64,000 nt of DNA from DATACN01 sp038215095. Lineage in GTDB: Bacteria; Actinomycetota; Thermoleophilia; Solirubrobacterales; Thermoleophilaceae. The DNA is taken from contig JBBQRG010000004.1 in NCBI GenBank assembly GCA_038215095.1, positions 1 to 64,000 of the forward strand. The letters are read 5' to 3'. The notes beneath the pieces are model-generated. The model searched no databases and had not been told where the DNA came from. It worked only from the letters and a program-made list of their open reading frames with translations. A program made the position numbers and the translations under genes. This document shows, piece by piece, positions 49,798-58,511 of the stretch (its first letter is position 1; each line of letters starts with the position of its first letter).

Positions 49798-50946
49798 GTG
49801 AGCGAGCCCAGGGACGTCGTCTTCACATTCACCACCGCGAGCTGGGCTGACGCCCGGCGGCGTGGGATGTGCTTCCCGCCCGACCGCTTCGCCGAGACGC
49901 TGCTGGTGCACCCGCGAGTCCGCCGGCTGCTGGTGGCGAACCCCTTCCGAAGCGTGTCTGGGCTGCTTGCCCGGCGGCTGGGCGGGGGCGCCGAGGACGA
50001 GGGCTTTCCCAGCAACGGCCGGGCGCGGCTGTACACGCCGCCGTCGCTTCGCCGTGGCGAGGCGTCCAGCGTCGCGGCGGTGGAACGGCGCTACCGCCAC
50101 TACGACGACCTGCTGAAGCGCGCCGCCGCGAAGGCGGGCCTCGAGCGCCCGGCCGTGATCACGAGCCACGGCCTGGTGGCGGGCTTCGCGCCCTTCGAGT
50201 GGGCGAGCGGCGTGACCTTCTACGCCGACGACGACTTCTCCGCGCACCCCAAGCACGCCGACCAGAGGGACGCCTACCTTGAGGCCTACAGCCGCGTGGG
50301 CTCGAGCGGCCGCCGCGTGTGCGCGGTCTCTCAGACCCTGATCGAGCTGATCGAGCCCAGCGGGCCGAGCGCCGTCGTGCCCAACGGGATCGATCCCTCC
50401 GAGTGGGAGAGCACCGGGCCGCCGCCCGCATGGATGGCCGGCCTCCCGCGTCCGCACATCGCCTACGTCGGCACGCTCGACGACAGGGTCGACTGGGCCA
50501 GCCTGCGCGAGATCGCCGAGCGCTTCAGCAGAGGGACGGTGGTGCTGGTGGGCTACGCGCCCGACCTGTCGGTGCTCGAGCCGGTCCTGGAGCTGCCGAA
50601 CGTGCACCTGAAGCGCACGGTGCCGCGAGAGGAGATCACCGCGGTGCTGCGAGGAGCGGACGTCTGCCTCGTGCCGCACCGGCGCACGCCGCTGACGGAG
50701 TCCATGAGCCCGCTGAAGCTCTACGAGTACCTGGCCGCCGGGCGTCCCGTGGCGGCCACCGATCTGCCGCCCATGCGCGGCATCGACGACCGCGTGGTCA
50801 CCGTGCCCGAGGGCGGCGACTTCCCCGCGGCCGTTGCACGGGCATTGGAGCTCGGCCCGGCCCCGGAGGACGAGCGCCGGGACTTCCTGCGCAAGCACGC
50901 GTGGCGGTCGAGGCACGAGCGCATCCTCGAAGTCGCGCTCGCCTGA
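49798..50946 (+). CDS. Glycosyltransferase, GT4/GT1-like
   Basis: 382 residues from GTG 49798. VVFTFTTASWADARRRGMCFPPDRFAETLLVHPRVRRLLVANP, then ITSHGLVAGFAPFEWASGVTFYADDDFSAHP, CAVSQTLIELIEPSGPSAVVPNGIDPSEW, HIAYVGTLDDRVDWASLREIAERF and SPLKLYEYLAAGRPVAATDLPPM. This is a GT-B enzyme resembling TuaH-type transferases. It is divergent from the first beta-helix gene (53-base gap). Confidence 0.9.
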   Translation: MSEPRDVVFTFTTASWADARRRGMCFPPDRFAETLLVHPRVRRLLVANPFRSVSGLLARRLGGGAEDEGFPSNGRARLYTPPSLRRGEASSVAAVERRYRHYDDLLKRAAAKAGLERPAVITSHGLVAGFAPFEWASGVTFYADDDFSAHPKHADQRDAYLEAYSRVGSSGRRVCAVSQTLIELIEPSGPSAVVPNGIDPSEWESTGPPPAWMAGLPRPHIAYVGTLDDRVDWASLREIAERFSRGTVVLVGYAPDLSVLEPVLELPNVHLKRTVPREEITAVLRGADVCLVPHRRTPLTESMSPLKLYEYLAAGRPVAATDLPPMRGIDDRVVTVPEGGDFPAAVARALELGPAPEDERRDFLRKHAWRSRHERILEVALA

Positions 50947-50954
50947 GGGCCGCT

Positions 50955-51878
50955 TCAGGCCGTAGCGCGTCTCCAGGCCCACATCATCCCGTGCCCCTCC
51001 GGGGCGTGGAAGATGGGCGCCGTCTCGAAGCCGGCCTGGTCGAGCAGCCGCGCCGCGGCGGCGCGCGCGTCGGGCTCGGGAGCCATGTGGGGGTGGTACT
51101 CGAGCACCGCGGCCCGCACGTCCAGCGCGGCGAAGCGGGGGTCCGCGAGGATCGGCCACTCGCTGCCCTCGATGTCCAGCTTCACGAAGTCCGCGCCCGC
51201 GAGCTGGGGGAGGACGTCGACCGCGGGCACCCGGATCGTGTCCCGGTCGCCCTCCGACTCCAGGCGCGACAGGCAGTTCTGGCCCGGGGTGAAGTCCACC
51301 TCGTCGTCGCGGTTCAGCGCGCAGGCGCGGGTCACGCTCCAGCTCTCCGCCGCCCGGTTCTCCGCTATCGCGCGCTCGAGCAGCGCGGCGCTCTCGGGAT
51401 CCGGCTCGAAGGCGGTGATCCGGGCCTCCGGGTAGCGCGACCGCATGTAGGCGCCGAACAGGCCCACGTGGCCGCCGAGGTCGACCACCCGTGGCCGCGG
51501 CCCCGCCGCCTCCAGGGCCGTCAGGACCGGTGCCGGAAAGTCGTAGACATCCCGCCGGAAGACCTCGTCGAAGATGTGCTGGTCGCCGGTGCCGTGCCTG
51601 ATGCAGAGCGCCGTGCCGCCGGGGCGGAGGTGATAGACGGCGGGCCGTCCCGAGGCCTCCAGGTCGCTCCGAACGAAGGCCCACTGCTCCTCGACCCGGC
51701 TGGCCCGCGCCATGGCCGCTCGGACCCGCCAGATCCAGGACGAGACCGGCCCGATCAGCCGGGCCAGGGCCCTGATGGCTGCGAAACAGATCTGGAAGAG
51801 CGCGTCGCGGCCGGCTGCCACGGCGTACGAACGCCAAGATGCGCGGCTTTCTTCCTCAATCGCGCACGTAGGGGGCAC
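50955..51878 (-). CDS. FkbM-family methyltransferase
   Basis: 307 residues from GTG 51878. The FkbM signature is clear: RVVDLGGHVGLFGAYMRSRYPEARITAFEPDPESAALLERAI (SAM-binding motif I and II) and ADFVKLDIEGSEWPIL, with the conserved D-I-E-G-x-E. Family members O-methylate sugars or polyketides. It lies between two glycosyltransferase/flippase genes, so the target is likely a glycan residue. The N-terminus has a hydrophobic stretch (ALFQICFAAIRALARLIGP) that may hold it near the membrane. Confidence 0.93.
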   Translation of the reverse strand: MPPTCAIEEESRASWRSYAVAAGRDALFQICFAAIRALARLIGPVSSWIWRVRAAMARASRVEEQWAFVRSDLEASGRPAVYHLRPGGTALCIRHGTGDQHIFDEVFRRDVYDFPAPVLTALEAAGPRPRVVDLGGHVGLFGAYMRSRYPEARITAFEPDPESAALLERAIAENRAAESWSVTRACALNRDDEVDFTPGQNCLSRLESEGDRDTIRVPAVDVLPQLAGADFVKLDIEGSEWPILADPRFAALDVRAAVLEYHPHMAPEPDARAAAARLLDQAGFETAPIFHAPEGHGMMWAWRRATA

Positions 51879-51898
51879 AGGCGGGCGTTGATTGCAGG

Positions 51899-53473
51899 AT
51901 GTCCTCGCTGCCGCCGCCGAAGGCGAACGACGACCCGGAGCGCCGGGTGTCCGCCGCCTCTCGCGGTGAGCTGAGGGCGGCGACCTTCAGGGGCATCCGC
52001 TGGATGACCTTCGCCCGCGTGCTGGCCGAGACCATGTCGCTCGGCTCGATGGTCGTGCTGGCCCACCTCATCGCGCCCGCCGCGTTCGGGCGGGCGGCGA
52101 TCGCGCTGATCGTCCCCGTGCTCGCGTCGGTGCTGACGTTCGAGGGCTTCGGCAGCGCCCTCGTCCAGCGAGACGTCGTGGAACCGCGCCACCTGAAGAC
52201 GGCGTCGCTGCTGGGAGCGGGCACCGGGGTCGTGCTCGGCGCCTTCACCGCCCTCGCCGGCCCGCTGATCGCCAAGCCGCTCTTCGGCGCGGGCACGGCC
52301 GACCTCGTGCGGCTCGCCTCGCCGAGCTTCCTCCTGGCGGGCTTCGCCGTGGTCCCGACCGCCATGCTCCAGCGAAGGCTCGACTTCCGCAACATGACCG
52401 TCGCGGAGGTGTCCGGGGTCTCCGCCGGTGCGCTGACCTCGCTGGTGCTGGCCCTCGCTGGCCTGGAGGGGGAGGCGATCGTGCTGGGCACGATCGCGGC
52501 CGGCCTGGTGTCCCTCGTCCTCGTGACCCGTGCCGCCCCGGTGATCGCGCTCGGCTTCGACCGCGGTGCGGCCCGGGACCTGCTCGGCTTCGGGGTGAAG
52601 GCCAGCGTCCAGGGCCTCGCCTGGATGGTCACGCGCAACATCGACTACGCCATCGTCGGCGCGCGGCTCGGGCCGAACGCGCTCGGCTTCTACTGGCGCT
52701 CCTACACGTTCGGCGTGGAGTACCAGGGCAAGGTCAGCCGCATCATGACCCGCATTGCGTTCCCGCTGTACTCCCGCACGGAGGGGCGCGCTCACATGAG
52801 CGCCGTCCACAGCAGGGTCCTCCGTGTCCACGCCGTCGTGCTCTTCCCGCTGCTCGCGCTCCTGATCGCCACGGCGCCCGTGCTCATCCCGTGGCTGCTC
52901 GGCGCGCGCTGGCAGCCGGCCGTCGTTCCCACCCAGATCCTCGCCGTCGCCGGCATGGTGCTGGCGCTGATCGCGGGCTTCGGCCAAGCGGCGCTCGCCG
53001 CCGGCAAGCCGGGCGCCCTGCTGGTGAACAACCTCTTCTCGCTGGCGCTCTACGCGCCGGTGGTCTACTTCGTCGCCCCCTACGGGCTCGTGAAGCTCTC
53101 GATCGCGGTTGTGGCGGTCGTGGTGGTCACCGGAAGCGTGGCGGCCTACCTCCTGCTCGACCGCGCCGTGGGAATCCCGATGCGCCGCATCTTCGTGGAC
53201 GCGGCGCCGGCCACTTTCGGCAGCGCCGCGCTGCTGGCAGTGGCGCTGCCGCTCACGCACGCGCTGCACGCGGTGGGCGTTCCGGCGGTTCCGGTCCTGG
53301 CCCTCGCCGGCCTGGCGGGCCTGACCACCTACCTCGCCACGGTCCGGCTGACCTCGCGGGCGGCCTGGGCCGACCTGCGCCTGCTGCTGAGCCACCTGCG
53401 CCCCGGGAGGCCCGTCATCGGCCGGAAGCTCTGGGCCCGGCTTCACCCCACGGAGGGCGTCGGCGTCAAGTGA
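51899..53473 (+). CDS. Wzx-type lipopolysaccharide/exopolysaccharide flippase
   Basis: 524 residues from ATG 51899 with 12-14 membrane helices in the polysaccharide-synthesis (PF13440) pattern: GIRWMTFARVLAETMSLGSMVVLAHLIAPAAFGRAAIAL at the start, VQRDVVEPRHLKTASLLGAG, and MVTRNIDYAIVGARLGPNALGFYWRSYTFGVEYQGKVSRI, the motif usual for WzxC/LPS flippases. It moves undecaprenyl-linked units outward. It is the second flippase of the window and belongs to a different subgroup from the one at 23.8 kb. Confidence 0.93.
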   Translation: MSSLPPPKANDDPERRVSAASRGELRAATFRGIRWMTFARVLAETMSLGSMVVLAHLIAPAAFGRAAIALIVPVLASVLTFEGFGSALVQRDVVEPRHLKTASLLGAGTGVVLGAFTALAGPLIAKPLFGAGTADLVRLASPSFLLAGFAVVPTAMLQRRLDFRNMTVAEVSGVSAGALTSLVLALAGLEGEAIVLGTIAAGLVSLVLVTRAAPVIALGFDRGAARDLLGFGVKASVQGLAWMVTRNIDYAIVGARLGPNALGFYWRSYTFGVEYQGKVSRIMTRIAFPLYSRTEGRAHMSAVHSRVLRVHAVVLFPLLALLIATAPVLIPWLLGARWQPAVVPTQILAVAGMVLALIAGFGQAALAAGKPGALLVNNLFSLALYAPVVYFVAPYGLVKLSIAVVAVVVVTGSVAAYLLLDRAVGIPMRRIFVDAAPATFGSAALLAVALPLTHALHAVGVPAVPVLALAGLAGLTTYLATVRLTSRAAWADLRLLLSHLRPGRPVIGRKLWARLHPTEGVGVK

Positions 53474-54425
53474 CGTGGCGCTGCGGCGGCGCGGGCTCGG
53501 CCCGCAGGGAGCCGAGCATGCTCCCGGCCGCCTGCGCGAGCTGCAGGCAGACGTACTGAGTGGCCCAGAGCTTCAGCCGGGTCAGGCCGCGAACCGGGTA
53601 GCCCTCGTCCTCCAGGCGCCGCAGGTGAGGGCGGTGGCGCCAGGGGACGTAGAGCCGCGGCGAGCGCCAGGCCTCCGGCCGGCCTCGTGCCGAGCCGACG
53701 CTGTTCCTGGCCAGCTCGACCGCTCCGTAGCCCAGCCTGAACTCCTTGCGGGCAAGCTCGCGCACCGTGTGGCGCGGTGGATGCTGCACCACCGAGCCGG
53801 GCGCATACGCCAGCGTGGCGCCGGCGGCCACCGCCCGCTCCACGAAGTCGCGGTCGTGGCCCGCCGTCGATCGCATGAAGCGCTGGGACTGACCCGACCA
53901 GATCTCGCGGAAGCCGCCCACGCGCTCGGCCACCTCGCGGCGTACCCAGAGGTTCGCGGTCACTCCGTAGCCCTCGTTCACCATCGCCTCCTGGTCGAGG
54001 TAGCCGCGGCCGATGTCCACCAGCTCGGCCGTCGAGGGGGTCGCGCTGGGGGAGAGCTCGATGCGGCCCGCGGCGATGTCGGCCCCGGTCCCGGTGACGG
54101 ACGCCAGCCCGCGCTCGATCCAGTCCTCGGCCGGCAGCGTGTCGTCGTCGGTGAAGGCGATCACGTCGGCCCGGACGTGCTCGAGCGCGAGGTTGCTCGC
54201 GGCCGCCTGGCCGCGCTGGCCGCCCGTCTTGAGGACGCGGGCGAAGGGGAAGCGCTTCGCGACCTCTGCGGTGGCGTCGCCGGAGCCGTCGTCGACCAGC
54301 AGCACCTCGAACCGCTCCGGCTCCACGGTCTGGCCGGCGAGGGCGCTGAGCAGCCGCTCGACCAGCTCGCTGCGGTCTCGCGTGGGCACGACCACGGAGA
54401 CGTCCGGCTTAGGCTGGGGGTCCAT
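53466..54425 (-). CDS. GT2-family glycosyltransferase
   Basis: 319 residues from ATG 54425 (GGAGG abuts it; GTG 54455 is an alternative). DVSVVVPTRDRSELVERLLSALAGQTVEPERFEVLLVDDGSGDATAEVA, GGQRGQAAASNLAL, the DxD site VIAFTDDDTLPAEDW and FRMRST-like HDRDFVERAV. A canonical GT-A glycosyltransferase. The gap to the divergent gene holds a 6-bp hairpin (GCCGCC-TGTG-GGCGGC, 54438-54453) of unknown role. Confidence 0.93.
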   Translation of the reverse strand: MDPQPKPDVSVVVPTRDRSELVERLLSALAGQTVEPERFEVLLVDDGSGDATAEVAKRFPFARVLKTGGQRGQAAASNLALEHVRADVIAFTDDDTLPAEDWIERGLASVTGTGADIAAGRIELSPSATPSTAELVDIGRGYLDQEAMVNEGYGVTANLWVRREVAERVGGFREIWSGQSQRFMRSTAGHDRDFVERAVAAGATLAYAPGSVVQHPPRHTVRELARKEFRLGYGAVELARNSVGSARGRPEAWRSPRLYVPWRHRPHLRRLEDEGYPVRGLTRLKLWATQYVCLQLAQAAGSMLGSLRAEPAPPQRHVT

Positions 54426-54479
54426 CCTCCAATGAACGCCGCCTGTGGGCGGCACTTTCTACCCTTCCCCTATAGACAT

Positions 54480-55958
54480 ATGAGCGTGGCGTCCTCCCAT
54501 ACCCCCGGCCGTGTCGACCGGGTCGCCCGGCTACCGGGCTCGATCAGCGGCGTCGCGGTTGCCGAGGCGGGGGCCGCCGTGCTCATCGGGCTGCTCCTGC
54601 TGCTGGCGTTCGGCCTGAGCCCGCTCAACGGCGACGTGGTGTGGGCGCTCGTATGGGGCAGGCAGATCACGGAGGGCATGCTGCCCACGTACGCGACGGA
54701 GCTTGCGTCGACGCCGCATCCACTCGCAACGCTGCTTGGGGCGGTCTTCGCCCTCCTCGGGCGCGACGGCGCGTACGCGGCGATGGGGGCCTTCGGCTAC
54801 CTCTCCTACGGGTTCGTGCTGGTCGGCACCTTCCGCCTCGGAAGGATCGCCTTCTCCTGGCCGGTCGGCCTGCTGGGGGCGGCGGTGATGGCCACCAGCC
54901 TCTCGCTCCTGTCGTTCGCGTCGATCGGCTACCTGGACGTGACGGCGGCGGCCCTGGCCCTGTGGGCGGCCGGCCTCGAATGCCAGCGGCCGCGACGAGG
55001 TGTGCTGGTGCTCGCGCTCCTGGCGGTCGCCGGCCTCCAGCGCCCGGAGATGTGGCTGCTGAGCGGCGTCTACTGGATCTACCTCGTCCCGGGCCTCACG
55101 GCGCGGGCCCGCGTGGGCACCGCCGCGCTGGCCGTCTCGGCGCCCGTGCTGTGGGCCCTCGGCGACCTGATCGTGACCGGCGATCCGCTCTTCTCGTTCG
55201 ACTTCACGCACGAGGCGATAATCGCGGTCACCGGGCACACGGGGGCGCAGGAGCGAAGCCTGGGCCCGTTCTTCAACTCCCTGAGGTCGATCCTCCGCCT
55301 GCCCGGCCTCCTCGCCGGCCTGCTGGGACTGGTGCTGGCGCTGCTCTCGCGGCGGCGGCCGGCCTACGTGACGGTGGCGCTTGCGGTGGCGAGCGGACTC
55401 GCCATCGAGCTCCAGGCGCTGGCGGGCCTGGTCATCCTCGACCGCTTCATGTTCGTGCCCGGCGCCGCTCTCGCCGTGCTGCTCGGATTTGCCTGCCTCG
55501 GGTGGCTCTCCGATCCGCGCCGCTTGCCCAGGCTGGTCTGGGCCGCCGGGGGCCTGCTGGTGCTCGCGGTCTACAGCGCCTCGGCTGTAGGCCACCTGCG
55601 CTTCGAGGCCGACACCCCGTCACGTCTCGACCAGCCCGAGCTCGCACGCGGGCAGCTGCGAGCTCTCGTCCGCCAGCCCGGCGCGCGGGCCATCCTCGAC
55701 CACTGCGGGCCGATCCTCGCCTCCCCGGTGCTGGCGCCCTACCTCGTGTACTACCTCGACGCGCCCCGCGGCCGCGTCGTGGCGCGGATCGGACCCGGCG
55801 CGCGCAGCTACGTGCGGGCACGGACGGCCGCGGCCACCACCTTCAGCGGCGCCAAGGTGTTCAAGCCGTCGCTCCCCGGCTTCCGTGAAGTCGCCGGCAA
55901 CGGCTCGTGGGCTGTCCTCGCCGGCTCGTGTGCCAAGCCGCCGGGCACGACCGGGTAG
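54480..55958 (+). CDS. GT-C-like multi-spanning membrane glycosyltransferase
   Basis: 492 residues from ATG 54480 with about ten membrane helices. The first outside loop after helix 1 is short and acidic (GLSPLNGDVVWALVWGRQITEGMLP, with a D at the usual catalytic place), and PEMWLLSGVYWIYLVPG and LDRFMFVPGAALAVLLG follow; a ~110-residue soluble tail ends the protein. The plan is that of GT-C enzymes, which use polyprenyl-phosphate sugars on the outer face. Sequence families are too diverse to name the sugar. It precedes a GT4 gene by 5 bases in the same direction. Confidence 0.85.
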   Translation: MSVASSHTPGRVDRVARLPGSISGVAVAEAGAAVLIGLLLLLAFGLSPLNGDVVWALVWGRQITEGMLPTYATELASTPHPLATLLGAVFALLGRDGAYAAMGAFGYLSYGFVLVGTFRLGRIAFSWPVGLLGAAVMATSLSLLSFASIGYLDVTAAALALWAAGLECQRPRRGVLVLALLAVAGLQRPEMWLLSGVYWIYLVPGLTARARVGTAALAVSAPVLWALGDLIVTGDPLFSFDFTHEAIIAVTGHTGAQERSLGPFFNSLRSILRLPGLLAGLLGLVLALLSRRRPAYVTVALAVASGLAIELQALAGLVILDRFMFVPGAALAVLLGFACLGWLSDPRRLPRLVWAAGGLLVLAVYSASAVGHLRFEADTPSRLDQPELARGQLRALVRQPGARAILDHCGPILASPVLAPYLVYYLDAPRGRVVARIGPGARSYVRARTAAATTFSGAKVFKPSLPGFREVAGNGSWAVLAGSCAKPPGTTG

Positions 55959-55963
55959 ACGCG

Positions 55964-57196
55964 ATGCCGGTGGAGGCGCTCATGGTGTGCTCGTGGTTCC
56001 CGTTCCCGGTCACCTCGGGCAACCGCAAGCGCACCGTCCGGCTGGCCGAGGCGATCGAGCGCGCGGGGGCGACGCCGGTGCTGCTCACGGTCGAGCGTCC
56101 CGGCCAGGAGGCGCTCGAGGAGGTCGAGCGGCGCGGCTGGAGGGCCCATACGGCTTCGGGCGACGGCGGCAAGGGCCTGTCGCGGCTCGGCCAGCACCTC
56201 CGGGCCTTCCCGTTCTCCGAGTCGCCCGCGATGGCGGCCGCACTGCGGCAGCTGGCCCCGCGGGCGGCGTTCGTCCAGCTAGAGGAGGAGCGCTTCCTGC
56301 AATACGCGCGCTTCCTTCCCGAGCATACCCGGTCGGTGATGAGCGTCTACAACGTCGATTCGGAGGTCATCGACACGAGCACGCCGCGCGGGCCGCGATA
56401 CAGCCCGTCCTGGTGGAGCGCCGCCTGGTACGTGAAGCGGATGCAGCTCACCGAGCAGCGCACCGCCCGCTCGGTTGACGCGGTCATCTGCGTCTCCGAG
56501 CGCGACCGGAGCTACTTCGGCAAGCACTCGGCCAACGTGCTGCTGGTCCCGAACGGGGTCGACGACGATCTGCTCGAGGTCGATTCCTCGCCCCCCGAAG
56601 GCGACGACGTGCTGTTCTTCGGCCAGCTCGGCTACGCGCCGAACCGCGAGGGCCTGGCCCGCCTGCTCGGCGAGATATGGCCCGTCGTCCTCGCCAGCAG
56701 GCCCACTGCCCGGCTCAGGATCGTGGGCCCGGGCAGCGACGCCCCGGGCGTGCGGGAGCTCGTGCGCGGGGCGCAGGGCGTAGAGCTGGTGGGGTTCGTG
56801 CCGGACCTCCGGGCCGAGCTGGCGAGGAACCGGCTGGTGGTGGCGCCGCTGTGGAGCGGTGGCGGCACCAGGCTGAAGGTGCTGGAGGCGCTGGCTGCGG
56901 CGCGCCCGGTCGTGGGCACCTCGTTCGCAGTCGGCGAGCTCGGCTTTCGCGATGGCGTCCATGGCCGCGTGGGGGAGACGGCCGGCGAGCTCGCGGCGGG
57001 CATCGTCGACCTCATCGAGGACGACGCCGCCTGGCGCAGCGCGGCGACTGAGGGGCGGCGCCTGGCCTCCACGGCCCGCTGGACTTCCCTGACCGAGCCG
57101 GCCGAGCGTCTCTACCGGCGTTGGATCGAGGAGGCGGCGCCCGGGGGGCGCCTAGCGGCGGCGGAACACCGGGTGCGACCAGTTGGCTCGCCTTGA
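55964..57196 (+). CDS. GT4-family glycosyltransferase
   Basis: 410 residues from ATG 55964. LMVCSWFPFPVTSGNRKRTVRLAEAIERAG, VMSVYNVDSEVI, AVICVSERDRSYF, VPNGVDDDLLEV, DVLFFGQLGYAPNREGLARLL, RIVGPGSDAPGVRELV and RLKVLEALAAARPVVGTSFAVG. All GT-B landmarks of the sugar-PEP/exosortase-type and TagE-like GT4 groups are present. The last 15 codons overlap the convergent beta-helix gene. Confidence 0.93.
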   Translation: MPVEALMVCSWFPFPVTSGNRKRTVRLAEAIERAGATPVLLTVERPGQEALEEVERRGWRAHTASGDGGKGLSRLGQHLRAFPFSESPAMAAALRQLAPRAAFVQLEEERFLQYARFLPEHTRSVMSVYNVDSEVIDTSTPRGPRYSPSWWSAAWYVKRMQLTEQRTARSVDAVICVSERDRSYFGKHSANVLLVPNGVDDDLLEVDSSPPEGDDVLFFGQLGYAPNREGLARLLGEIWPVVLASRPTARLRIVGPGSDAPGVRELVRGAQGVELVGFVPDLRAELARNRLVVAPLWSGGGTRLKVLEALAAARPVVGTSFAVGELGFRDGVHGRVGETAGELAAGIVDLIEDDAAWRSAATEGRRLASTARWTSLTEPAERLYRRWIEEAAPGGRLAAAEHRVRPVGSP

Positions 57197-58462
57197 GCCG
57201 ATGTCGCGGTGCCCCGGGCCCTTGCGCGAGCCGAGGCTGCCTCGCTTCAGCCGGAAGTCGTTCTTGCCGGCGTTGCGGAAGGCCGGCACTGCCTTGATCG
57301 AGCCGGCGCCCGGCCGGTGCGTGAAGCGCACCGCGAGGTTGTAGCGCTCCCGGGTCACGCCGCCCTCCGGCTCCACGAGTACGCCCTTGGTCGCGATGTT
57401 GGCCACCAGCCTGACCGAGGCGCCTCCCGCCCGCAGGGCCCCAGCGATCGTGTTGTGGCTGATGGCGGGTTTCCGGGCATTGGCCGAGAACGCGACCCAT
57501 GGGGGCGCGACGCGCGCGATCACGTTGTCGTGGGCGTCGAAGCCGCGATTGGTGCCCATGAAGCGCTGGAGGAAGATGCCCTGGGCGGCGATGTCGTGGA
57601 TGAAGTTGTCCTTGATCGTGAGCCCGCTGGCGCCGTAGATCGACTGGATGACGTCGGGGTGGGCCGCCGAGCCCCGCGGGCGGCGGACCCCGAAGATCTC
57701 GTTGTGCGAGATCGTGAGGCCGCGGGTGTGCTTCGCCTGGATCGCGTCGCCGCCCCCCGCGATTGGCCCGATGCGGTTGTCGCGGATCGTGACGGCGACG
57801 ATGGCGGGACGCGCGTTCGTGGAGTCGAAGTTGATCGCGTTGGGTCCGCGGACCGAGGCGCGCTGGGCGATCCGGTTCGCGGCCACCAGCACGTCGCGGA
57901 CGCCGGGGCCGATCTGAAGGTTGGTGCCGCCGCCGCTTCGGTTCGTGATCCAGCGGTTGGCGACCAGGGCGATCCCGCGCGCGCCGGTCAGGAGGGAGAT
58001 CGTTCCCGTGATGTGGAGGCCCTCCAGGCGCATGCCCTGCCCCGAGACGGACGCGCCGCGCAGCACCACGTGCTCCCCCGGGAAAGCGCGCAGGCGGACC
58101 GGGCCGCCTCGCGTGCGGTTGAGAAGGATTCGGCGGTAGCTCCCACCGCGCACCAGTACGGTCGTCCCCGCGGGTGCGTCCGCCGCGGCCCGGGCGAGCG
58201 AGCACCAGGGCGACTTGACGGAGTCCACCGACTCCGCGCCGCGCTCGTCCGAGCAGCGGCCGCCGCGTGAGCCCGCATCCACGAAGGCGATGCGGTCGGC
58301 GTGCCCGGGGGTCAGCCCGACCTGGCGCTCCAGCGAGTCCTTCAGGCCGTCCCGGTCGAGATCGGCCCGGGGAGGAGTCACGGCGTGCGCGTGCGGCGCA
58401 GTCAGCGCAACGAGGCTGCCCGCCAGGACGGCAAGCGCGGGCAGGGTCAAGCGTGCCTCCAC
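57152..58462 (-). CDS. Secreted parallel beta-helix protein with calcium-like DxDxDG motif
   Basis: 436 residues from GTG 58462. Signal peptide MEARLTLPALAVLAGSLVALTAPHAHA; then D34-x-D36-x-D38-G39 in ADLDRDGLKDSLERQVGL, an EF-hand/thrombospondin-type-3-like calcium loop; then a Cys-bounded lead (GRCSDERGAES..SPWCSLARAAADAPAGTTVLVRGGSY) and about ten beta-helix turns. The turns match the 48.5 kb protein nearly line by line (GGDAIQAKHTRGLTISHNEI; NFIHDIAAQGIFLQRF; FDAHDNVIARV), so they are paralogs, but this copy is secreted free rather than membrane-anchored. Probably binds or modifies the exported glycan. Confidence 0.9.
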   Translation of the reverse strand: MEARLTLPALAVLAGSLVALTAPHAHAVTPPRADLDRDGLKDSLERQVGLTPGHADRIAFVDAGSRGGRCSDERGAESVDSVKSPWCSLARAAADAPAGTTVLVRGGSYRRILLNRTRGGPVRLRAFPGEHVVLRGASVSGQGMRLEGLHITGTISLLTGARGIALVANRWITNRSGGGTNLQIGPGVRDVLVAANRIAQRASVRGPNAINFDSTNARPAIVAVTIRDNRIGPIAGGGDAIQAKHTRGLTISHNEIFGVRRPRGSAAHPDVIQSIYGASGLTIKDNFIHDIAAQGIFLQRFMGTNRGFDAHDNVIARVAPPWVAFSANARKPAISHNTIAGALRAGGASVRLVANIATKGVLVEPEGGVTRERYNLAVRFTHRPGAGSIKAVPAFRNAGKNDFRLKRGSLGSRKGPGHRDIGSRRANWSHPVFRRR

Positions 58463-58511
58463 GAGAGCCCAACCCTAGTCAGCGGGTAGGAGCACTACCC
58501 TCGCCAGCCCG

